In this document: positions 1 to 5,088 of the stretch, piece after piece
Position numbering within the stretch: position 1 is the stretch's first letter
Layout of the letters: each line of letters opens with the position of its first letter
Source: Flavobacteriales bacterium UBA5692
GTDB taxonomy: Bacteria; Bacteroidota; Bacteroidia; Flavobacteriales_D; Sanyastnellaceae
Assembly (NCBI GenBank): GCA_002420235.1
Contig: DIHQ01000116.1
Span: 1-5,088 of the forward strand
Direction of reading: 5' to 3'
DNA length: 5,088 nt
Position numbers and translations under genes: made by a program
Notes under the pieces: generated by a model
Told to the model about the DNA's origin: nothing
The model's input: the letters and a program-made list of their open reading frames with translations, nothing else
Database searches by the model: none

Positions 1-851
1 AATGTTGATTTACCTGAACCGCTAGCACCCATGATTCCTATCAAATCTCCAGATTGCGCCTTGATCGACATCGGGCGTAGCGCAGCTTCTGTAGGATATT
101 TAAAGTAGTGCGCAATATTTAAAGCCTCGAAGTGAATGCGCTTTTCAACATTGTTGCATGAACCACAGCATTGCACTACATCACTGAAGAAAATTGCATG
201 GCCAGAACCATCTTTTATAACACTTCCCTGGGCCATTGGAGCAATGGAATACTTCTGTAACAGGTTTCCATTTAATTTCAAGTCTCCCCTACCTAAGTCT
301 TTAATAAAAAATAAATCATCTGCGGACACGTCGCATACAATGAGTTTGGAAATTTCCTCGTGAGGCAGAGGAACAATAAAAAGCGAATCCTCTAACCCTT
401 CGGAATCGGTGCATTTGACCAAGGCTTTTAAGCCCTTTGAATCTTCTGGCGTTAAGTGAAGCGCATCGGCAACAGTATTCAGAAAACTATCTGCATCGTC
501 AATCGTACCAACGGATTTTGCCATCTCGGCTAATCGTGCAAATACAACTAATCGGTCCTTTGTATCAAGTTCCGAAATGATTTGCTGGCACAAGACGAGC
601 AAACGCACAGATAATTTAGAGCGCCTCTTTGCGAGTAACCGCATATCAGTCGAATGCGGCATTTTCTTATCCATCCGAGCGATTTCCGCATCGTATTTCT
701 TTAGATACGACTGAGTGAATTCAAAAGACAATCGACCTGCCAGATAGCGCTCTGCCGCTTGACGACCAAACATCGCCTCACGAGTGGTTCGACCAGCTGC
801 GAAAAGCGCAAAGAGCCGAACAAGGGCGTCGAGGATTCCAGTGGTCATCAT
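1..851 (-). CDS. ABC transporter ATP-binding protein with N-terminal TerB-like domain (partial, C-terminus beyond left edge)
   Basis: The first 283 codons of a larger protein are visible, without a stop, up to the window edge. The last visible residues form a Walker A loop, GASGSGKST (about 275-283, Lys281), preceded by the typical ABC lead-in GDLIGIM. Residues about 83-145 are helical and contain RLAEMAKSVGTIDDAD, which resembles TerB-like domains of the tellurite-resistance TerB family. Residues about 165-225 look like a beta-rich segment resembling a degenerate FHA-type domain (LKLNGNLL, then GSVIKDGSGHAIFFSDV), followed by a Cys cluster CCGSC at 228-232. From memory, Bacteroidota proteins of this layout continue into an ABC-2 type permease in one chain of roughly 1,000 residues, so an inner-membrane exporter or membrane-machinery ATPase is likely; the substrate is unknown. 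The start is bounded by an in-frame TAG at 861-863. ATG at 849-851 follows an AGGAAG stretch at good spacing; a second ATG at 846-848 is possible. It lies 53 bases after the lipoprotein gene on the same strand, so co-transcription is possible. ABC identity is firm; the TerB and FHA-like calls are by eye. Confidence 0.85.
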   Translation of the reverse strand, partial: MMTTGILDALVRLFALFAAGRTTREAMFGRQAAERYLAGRLSFEFTQSYLKKYDAEIARMDKKMPHSTDMRLLAKRRSKLSVRLLVLCQQIISELDTKDRLVVFARLAEMAKSVGTIDDADSFLNTVADALHLTPEDSKGLKALVKCTDSEGLEDSLFIVPLPHEEISKLIVCDVSADDLFFIKDLGRGDLKLNGNLLQKYSIAPMAQGSVIKDGSGHAIFFSDVVQCCGSCNNVEKRIHFEALNIAHYFKYPTEAALRPMSIKAQSGDLIGIMGASGSGKST

Positions 852-856
852 GTTGA

Positions 857-862
857 CTTCCT
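857..862 (-). promoter_or_regulatory. Possible ribosome binding site of the ABC gene
   Basis: Read on the minus strand this is AGGAAG. Its AGGA core (859-862) lies 7 bases before the ATG at 849-851. It is the only Shine-Dalgarno-like site I see at a start in this window and it favours the first of two adjacent ATG codons. Bacteroidota generally make little use of Shine-Dalgarno pairing, so the match may be chance. Confidence 0.3.
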
Positions 863-904
863 ACGGAGTTCGCCCGAAAAGGTTGCAAATCATAGGTCAA
901 CGGC

Positions 905-2422
905 TCATTGCTGCCGTTCGTAACACCCCATATCCGGCTGTCCAATCGCCCGCGGCAAACCATCCAAATCCAGTCCGATGGCAAATTGAGACGCGACCCC
1001 GTCCCAGAGGGAGTTGTTCGAGGACAAATGAAAATCCCGATCACTTGTGGATGCAAAAGGCGGGGTGTTGTCGGTTAAAGTCGCCTCGAGGATTCCCATC
1101 GGGAACTCCGGATCTTGCACGTCCACCGCTGAAAACCGAATGAAAGGAGAGGTCGGCGGATTTAGCAAACTAACGACCAATTCATCAAAATCAGTCAAGC
1201 TGTAGTTGTTACCCCAAAAAATGCAGTTGTTGAATGCAGAGCCCTCGAGCGAGCGTTCTTGAATGTTACCGTTGATGTCTTCATACCAATCCGTAAACAA
1301 CACCGAGGGCGATTGCCGCACCCCTTCAGCCCAGTAGTTGGCAAAGGTGCAGTGGTCCATTTTATATGCACCGCCAAGAGTGAAGGCCGCAGTGGACTGG
1401 CCACAATCGTATATGAGGTTATTGTAGCCGTCAATAGTCCCGCCTTGCGCATACAGCCCATATGCACTCATGTTATGGATAATTGTATTTCGAATGTCCA
1501 AGGCTGGTGATTCATCTGTTCCCGTCGTATCCACTTGCAAGCCTATAGTGCCGTTCCTCAGCACCGCATAATCCATGGTGCATTCAACGCCACCATACAA
1601 CCAGATACCACCTCGCTGAGCGGTAATTTCTTCAATACCGTATTCAGTCTCGAATTGAAAGTCAATCTCAATCCCCCACTGTCCGGGCACATTCACATAA
1701 CTCGACTCCAATCGGTCTCCTTGAAAAACCACCTCATTGCCTAATTCACCCTCAATACGCAAGGTTGACTGAAACACAAGCAACCCACCACCATCGTGAA
1801 CGTGTATCTGTGTTCCTTCTTTAATCGTCAGCGTGCATCCCATATCGACCTCTACAATGCCATAAATAACATGGGGTAAATCATCAGTCCACACCTCGTC
1901 GCAAGATGGAAGTGGGTTCAATTCGTTCAAACCACCGTGAAAATGAGCATTTTGTCCCCATGCGATTAGACTAACCCTTTGCTCGTTGCCGTTGGTATTA
2001 AACCGAAGCTCATCCTCTATAATAAACGGGGTGGACGCAGCCGAGGGGTCCACAGTAACCTCTAGAAAGATCCACAGGCTATCATCCCCCAGGATCGGCC
2101 AATCAGTGACGCTCGGCCCCACCTCGCCGTCGATGTTGACGCGAAACGGCGATTCGCTGCCTCCGACTAATTCAATTTCATCAATGCGCAAAGCCTCGGC
2201 ATTCCAATTGTAGACCTTCAATGGCAATGTCACCGAACCGATGGTCGTAAACACGGTATCAAATAAAACTGTGTCAGCTGAAAATTCCAGACTGAGCGCA
2301 GGGTTTTCAGAAAACTGCACCTTACCACACCCCGAGACGAAGAGACCCGCAAGCAGCACAGCACCCAAGAAGAATCCTGTGAAAATTTTGGTGCGATCCC
2401 GCAAGTTTAATGGCATGTCCAT
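905..2422 (-). CDS. Outer-membrane-type lipoprotein with Ig-like N-terminus and right-handed beta-helix domain
   Basis: This is a 505-residue secreted lipoprotein of unknown function. It has a basic n-region (LRDRTK), a hydrophobic stretch (IFTGFFLGAVLLAGLF) and a lipobox VSGC with the lipidated Cys at residue 32. After the Cys, residues about 42-155 look like an Ig-type beta-sandwich (LSLEFSADTVLFDTVF, later LKVYNWNAEALRIDEIEL), a block I recognise from Bacteroidota lipoproteins. Residues about 188-408 have the short repeating strands and Asn/Gly turns of a parallel beta-helix, for example IRNTIIHNMSAYGLYAQGG. The C-terminus holds DLDGLPRAIGQPDMGCYE, a common ending of beta-helix repeat proteins. 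No catalytic residues can be named; binding of polysaccharide or of a surface partner is only a guess. The reading frame is open up to an ATG at 2471-2473 (522 residues), but that start would put 48 residues before the lipid Cys and overlap the divergent glycosylase gene. ATG at 2420-2422 is therefore preferred, with 2414-2416 (503 residues) equally good by signal peptide. The Cys is followed by GKVQFSEN, not a clear Bacteroidota surface-export signal. The ABC gene follows 53 bases downstream. Confidence 0.85.
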   Translation of the reverse strand: MDMPLNLRDRTKIFTGFFLGAVLLAGLFVSGCGKVQFSENPALSLEFSADTVLFDTVFTTIGSVTLPLKVYNWNAEALRIDEIELVGGSESPFRVNIDGEVGPSVTDWPILGDDSLWIFLEVTVDPSAASTPFIIEDELRFNTNGNEQRVSLIAWGQNAHFHGGLNELNPLPSCDEVWTDDLPHVIYGIVEVDMGCTLTIKEGTQIHVHDGGGLLVFQSTLRIEGELGNEVVFQGDRLESSYVNVPGQWGIEIDFQFETEYGIEEITAQRGGIWLYGGVECTMDYAVLRNGTIGLQVDTTGTDESPALDIRNTIIHNMSAYGLYAQGGTIDGYNNLIYDCGQSTAAFTLGGAYKMDHCTFANYWAEGVRQSPSVLFTDWYEDINGNIQERSLEGSAFNNCIFWGNNYSLTDFDELVVSLLNPPTSPFIRFSAVDVQDPEFPMGILEATLTDNTPPFASTSDRDFHLSSNNSLWDGVASQFAIGLDLDGLPRAIGQPDMGCYERQQ

Positions 2423-2433
2423 GAACAGCAAAG

Positions 2434-3063
2434 ATGATGCATATTCACCGTATGAACGAACTCCATTCGGCATTCATTGCACACCTCAGCCACGAAGACC
2501 CCATCCTGCTTCGAGAAGTGGAACGCCATGGGGAATTGCCCTGGCTGCCCGTACGGCCGTACTTTGACGCGCTGTGCTTCGCCATTATTGGGCAACAGTT
2601 GAGCACCAAAGCAGCAGCCACCATCGCTCGGCGGTTTGAGGCATGGGCCGAAGGGTACGGTGGATTGAAGCCTGACGTGGTGTTGTACGCAGCGGTCAGC
2701 GAGCTCCGCACCTTGGGATTGAGCGGTCAAAAAGTGTCGTACATCGTGGCTCTCGCAGAATCATGGAACACCCGTCCCGACCTGCGGCGGTTGGAGCAAC
2801 TTGAAGACGAAGAAGTAATCAAGACGCTCACTGCAATCAAAGGCATCGGCAAATGGACCGCCCAAATGTTCTTGCTGTTCACCCTTCGGCGGCCCGACGT
2901 ATTCGCCCCCAAGGATTTGGGTATCAAAAAAGCCATGAAGCGGCTTTACAACCTTCCCATGGCTTCTTCAGATTGTACACTAATAAAATTCTCTGGACGA
3001 TGGAAACCCTACCGTTCCTTAGCGTGCCGGCACCTATGGCAGGTGCTCGATGCCGTCGATTAG
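2434..3063 (+). CDS. DNA-3-methyladenine glycosylase II family protein (HhH-GPD, AlkA-like)
   Basis: This 209-residue base-excision repair enzyme probably removes alkylated bases such as 3-methyladenine from DNA by cutting the N-glycosidic bond, leaving an abasic site. It belongs to the HhH-GPD superfamily. Visible marks are PYFDALCFAIIGQQLSTKAA (about 42-61), the start of the conserved core; the helix-hairpin-helix IKGIGKWTAQMFLLF (about 135-149), which grips the DNA backbone; and FAPKDLGIKKAM (about 157-168), where Asp161 sits at the position of the catalytic Asp of AlkA. The C-terminal WKPYRSLACRHLW (about 190-202) is also typical. There is no iron-sulphur Cys cluster, which argues against the Nth/MutY branches. 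The length fits the short AlkA form without the N-terminal domain of the E. coli enzyme. ATG at 2434 is the earliest possible start (in-frame TGA at 2422-2424); ATG at 2437 and 2452 are alternatives, and no Shine-Dalgarno site decides. It is the only plus-strand gene: it starts head to head with the lipoprotein gene and its TAG stop overlaps the sigma-factor stop. Substrate range cannot be read from the sequence. Confidence 0.93.
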   Translation: MMHIHRMNELHSAFIAHLSHEDPILLREVERHGELPWLPVRPYFDALCFAIIGQQLSTKAAATIARRFEAWAEGYGGLKPDVVLYAAVSELRTLGLSGQKVSYIVALAESWNTRPDLRRLEQLEDEEVIKTLTAIKGIGKWTAQMFLLFTLRRPDVFAPKDLGIKKAMKRLYNLPMASSDCTLIKFSGRWKPYRSLACRHLWQVLDAVD

Positions 3064-3929
3064 CCCAAGTAGCTTTTCAAAATCCGGCTGCGGCTGGTGT
3101 GCTTCAGGCGTCGGATTGCTTTCTCCTTGATCTGACGCACGCGCTCGCGGGTCAGGTCAAAGCGTTCCCCAATTTCCTCGAGGGTCATGGGGTGCTCGCC
3201 GTTCAAGCCGAAGTACAATCGAATGACATCGCCTTCACGCGGTGTCAAGGTGCGCAGTGAACGTTCGATTTCCTTGCGGAGGGACTCGGTCATCAATTCT
3301 GTGTCCGGCGAAGGAGTATCCCCGGTGCGCATGACATCGTACATGTTGCTGGAAGACTCGTCACCGTCTTTCAACGGTGCATCCATGGAAACGTGACGCC
3401 CCGCATTCTTCATGCTTTGCTTCACTTCATCCAGCGTCATATCCAGTGTTTCAGCAAGTTCCGCTGCTGTTGGTGGTCGTTCAAACTCCTGTTCCAAACG
3501 GGCAAAGGCCTTGTTAATCTTGTTGATTGAACCAATCTTATTCAAGGGGAGACGAACAATACGACTTTGCTCAGCCAAGGCCTGCAGGATGCTCTGGCGA
3601 ATCCACCAAACTGCATAAGAGATGAACTTAAAACCACGTGTCTCATCAAAACGCTGAGCGGCCTTGATCAGTCCGAGGTTACCCTCGTTGATCAAATCCG
3701 GCAAGCTCAACCCTTGGTTTTGGTACTGCTTTGAGACGGATACCACAAAACGCAGGTTCGCTTTGGTCAACTTTTCCAACGCCACCTGGTCGCCCTTCTT
3801 GATGCGACGAGCCAATTCCACTTCCTCTTCTGCTGTAATCAAATCTACACGTCCAATCTCTTGCAAATACTTGTCAAGGGATGCCGTTTCACGGTTCGTA
3901 ACCTGCTTGGTGATTTTTAGCTGCCGCAT
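3060..3929 (-). CDS. rpoD: RNA polymerase primary-type sigma factor (RpoD/SigA, short Bacteroidota form)
   Basis: This 289-residue sigma-70 protein directs core RNA polymerase to housekeeping promoters. Region 1.2 is near residues 16-45 (LDKYLQEIGRVDLITAEEE). Region 2 spans about 55-125: DLINEGNLGLIKAAQRFD binds core enzyme, and RGFKFISYAVWWIRQSI recognises and melts the -10/-7 element. Region 3 is about 129-205. Region 4 is about 225-285, with the helix-turn-helix TLEEIGERFDLTRERVRQI reading the upstream promoter box. The protein ends KSYLG, as I recall for primary sigmas of this phylum. Region 1.1 is absent, which is normal for Bacteroidota primary sigmas; these recognise a -33 TTTG / -7 TAnnTTTG promoter instead of the E. 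coli consensus. The start ATG (3927-3929) gives the usual MRQLKITKQ N-terminus and has no Shine-Dalgarno site. The gene lies 65 bases after pnp on the same strand with no terminator between, so read-through from pnp is likely. Its TAA stop overlaps the stop of the convergent glycosylase gene. A group 2 paralogue cannot be strictly excluded, but similarity and context favour the primary factor. Confidence 0.96.
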   Translation of the reverse strand: MRQLKITKQVTNRETASLDKYLQEIGRVDLITAEEEVELARRIKKGDQVALEKLTKANLRFVVSVSKQYQNQGLSLPDLINEGNLGLIKAAQRFDETRGFKFISYAVWWIRQSILQALAEQSRIVRLPLNKIGSINKINKAFARLEQEFERPPTAAELAETLDMTLDEVKQSMKNAGRHVSMDAPLKDGDESSSNMYDVMRTGDTPSPDTELMTESLRKEIERSLRTLTPREGDVIRLYFGLNGEHPMTLEEIGERFDLTRERVRQIKEKAIRRLKHTSRSRILKSYLG

Positions 3930-3994
3930 TTGTGGTAATGATTTCGTTCTTTCTATTTAAGTCAAAATGAGTGAATTATGTTGCTTGATGACTC
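3930..3994 (-). other. pnp-rpoD intergenic gap, no terminator seen
   Basis: These 65 bases are AT-rich. I see no GC-rich hairpin followed by a T-run in the minus direction, so pnp transcripts probably continue into rpoD. A weak promoter-like octamer TCATTTTG is present (minus strand, 3963-3970) but lacks a matching upstream box. No Shine-Dalgarno site precedes the sigma-factor start. Confidence 0.5.
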
Positions 3995-5088
3995 TTAATC
4001 TTCACGCTGACCACGGTCTTCTCGGCGCGGTCCCCGGTCGCGATTTCTATCGCCACGTCCACGTCCACGCTCACCACGCTGGCGTTCTGGACGCTCCACA
4101 TAGCCTTCAGGTTTGGGTAAAAGCACTTTGCGACTCAATTTGATTTTCCCCGTTTTCTCGTCACGACCGACTACTTTAAATTTGACAACCTCCCCTTCTT
4201 TTAGCACATCCTCTACTCGCTCAACACGCTTCCAATCCAACTCACTGACGTGCAACAAACCATCTTGGCCTGGAATAACCTCTACAAATGCGCCATACGG
4301 CATGATGCTCTTGACCTTGCCTTCGTATTCTTCACCGATTTCGACGGTTGGTGGGAATGCAATGGCTTTTACTTTTGCGAGAGCCGCATCGATGGCTGAT
4401 TTATTTGAAGCTGCAATCTCTACTATGCCCTGGCCATCAACATCTTCTATGCTGATGGTCGTCTCCGTTTCAGCTTGAATTTCTTGTATGATTTTACCGC
4501 CAGGGCCAATTATTGGACCGATAGCGTCACCAGGAACCGTCAAAGACACGATACGTGGTGCATGGTCTTTGTAATCTGCACGTGGCTCACTAATACCACC
4601 AAGCATTTCCTTGCGAATGTGGTGTCTGCCATCACGAGCTTGAGCGAGCGCCTCGCGCAACTGCTGGAAACTTAAGCCCTTGATTTTGATATCCATCTGG
4701 CACGCTGTGATACCTTTCTCAGTTCCTGTCACCTTGAAGTCCATATCTCCTAAATGGTCCTCGTCACCCAAAATATCGGAAAGAACAACGTACTTTCCTG
4801 AATCTTTGTCGGTAATCAAGCCCATGGCGATACCCGATACAGGCGCCTTAATTGGTACACCACCATCCATTAAAGCTAAAGTTCCTGCGCAAACAGTCGC
4901 CATCGAAGATGAACCATTGGATTCTAGAATTTCACTAACAAGTCTTATCGTGTACGGACAATCATCGGTTGCCGGCAATACCGGTTTTAATGCTCGCAAC
5001 GCGAGGTTTCCGTGTCCAACTTCTCGTCGACTTGTGCCGCGCAGAGGCCGTTCTTCACCTGTGGAAAATGGTGGAAAATTGTAATGCA
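3995..5088 (-). CDS. pnp: Polyribonucleotide nucleotidyltransferase (PNPase), C-terminal half; N-terminus beyond right edge
   Basis: The window holds the last 363 residues of PNPase, the phosphorolytic 3'-to-5' exoribonuclease that degrades mRNA to nucleoside diphosphates. The reading frame is open to the right edge, where HYNFPPFSTGE begins the second RNase PH-like domain. That domain carries the phosphate-binding ESNGSSSMATVCAGTLALMD (visible residues about 55-74) and EDHLGDMDFK (about 109-118), whose two outer Asp residues and the Lys match metal and catalytic residues Asp486, Asp492 and Lys494 of the E. coli enzyme. A KH domain follows (about 180-229, with the GPGGK loop), then an S1 RNA-binding domain (about 250-321, YEGKVKSIMPYGAFVEV). 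The protein ends in a charged tail of about 35 residues rich in Arg and Gly. The active sites of domain 2 are intact, so the enzyme should be functional. Family members are about 700 residues, so roughly half is missing because of the window cut. An internal TTG at 4997-4999 can be read as a start but lies inside the conserved domain and is not the real one. The sigma-factor gene follows after 65 bases. Confidence 0.97.
   Translation of the reverse strand, partial: HYNFPPFSTGEERPLRGTSRREVGHGNLALRALKPVLPATDDCPYTIRLVSEILESNGSSSMATVCAGTLALMDGGVPIKAPVSGIAMGLITDKDSGKYVVLSDILGDEDHLGDMDFKVTGTEKGITACQMDIKIKGLSFQQLREALAQARDGRHHIRKEMLGGISEPRADYKDHAPRIVSLTVPGDAIGPIIGPGGKIIQEIQAETETTISIEDVDGQGIVEIAASNKSAIDAALAKVKAIAFPPTVEIGEEYEGKVKSIMPYGAFVEVIPGQDGLLHVSELDWKRVERVEDVLKEGEVVKFKVVGRDEKTGKIKLSRKVLLPKPEGYVERPERQRGERGRGRGDRNRDRGPRREDRGQRED
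4005..4096 (-). other. Arg/Gly/Asp-rich C-terminal tail of PNPase
   Basis: The last residues of PNPase after the S1 domain are low-complexity, built from RG, RGR, DR and RED units (for example RGERGRGRGDRNRDRG). At the DNA level part of it is a short tandem hexamer, CCACGT-CCACGT-CCACGC, at 4053-4070 on the plus strand. Such tails are known in several bacterial PNPases and are probably disordered, with a role in RNA binding or partner docking. The role is inferred. Confidence 0.7.

Noticed and set aside
136..363. Open plus-strand frame of 75 codons inside the ABC gene
   Set aside because: It lies opposite a clear ABC/TerB-like coding frame and its product has no recognisable domain; it is a shadow frame.
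784..1143. Open plus-strand frame of 119 codons across the lipoprotein-ABC junction
   Set aside because: It is antisense to the conserved C-terminal end of the lipoprotein, its composition is not protein-like and no motif is visible.
2429..2436. Minus-strand CATCTTTG as a -7 box for the lipoprotein gene
   Set aside because: It misses the first T of TAnnTTTG, the upstream box is poor, and it would put the transcript start at or next to the start codon.
2423..2473. Extending the lipoprotein N-terminus to ATG 2473
   Set aside because: It would place 48 residues before the lipidated Cys and overlap the glycosylase start; the shorter start gives a normal signal peptide.
3187..3960. Several open plus-strand frames of 68 to 98 codons across the sigma-factor gene
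   Set aside because: They are antisense to a fully conserved sigma factor and show no start context or domain.
3957..3996. Possible hairpin in the pnp-rpoD gap (AAGAGTCA against TGACTT)
   Set aside because: The arms are short, AT-rich and need a bulge, with no T-run after them; it does not look like a terminator.
1..5088. A new defence, mobile or RNA-guided system
   Set aside because: No repeats arrays, recombinase, nuclease-helicase pair or structured non-coding stretch is present; gaps between genes are 65 bases or less.

Overview
The window comes from a bacterium of the phylum Bacteroidota, perhaps a marine flavobacterium-like lineage; the genus cannot be fixed from sequence alone. Four things point there. 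The RNA polymerase sigma factor is a 289-residue, RpoD-like protein without region 1.1. A polynucleotide phosphorylase gene lies directly upstream of it on the same strand. The lipoprotein has an Ig-like N-terminus that I know from this phylum. The ABC protein carries a TerB-like N-terminal domain. Most genes also lack clear Shine-Dalgarno sites.

There are five genes, four of them on the minus strand. Read in the minus direction from the right edge, the first is the C-terminal half of polynucleotide phosphorylase (3995 to beyond 5088). A 65-base gap follows, then the complete primary-type sigma factor (3060-3929). A plus-strand DNA-3-methyladenine glycosylase (2434-3063) comes next, tail to tail with the sigma gene: the two stop codons overlap by 4 bases. 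Head to head with the glycosylase, and only about 11 bases away, is a minus-strand lipoprotein (905-2422) with an Ig-like domain and a predicted beta-helix. After a 53-base gap comes the start of an ABC ATPase fusion protein (851 down to the left edge), cut at its Walker A motif.

The genes fall into two functional groups. The right half is core information processing: RNA turnover (pnp) followed by housekeeping transcription initiation (sigma factor), probably co-transcribed. The glycosylase is a stand-alone base-excision repair gene. The left half is cell-envelope related: a lipoprotein of unknown role, possibly co-transcribed with a TerB/FHA-like/ABC fusion that probably ends in a membrane permease outside the window.

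The window is very gene-dense. The longest stretch without a gene is 65 bases. I see no rRNA, tRNA, CRISPR array, insertion sequence, attachment site or origin, and no convincing intrinsic terminator. I found no evidence of a new multi-gene system. The items most worth a second look are the ABC fusion with its neighbouring lipoprotein, and the two unusually tight gene junctions around the glycosylase.
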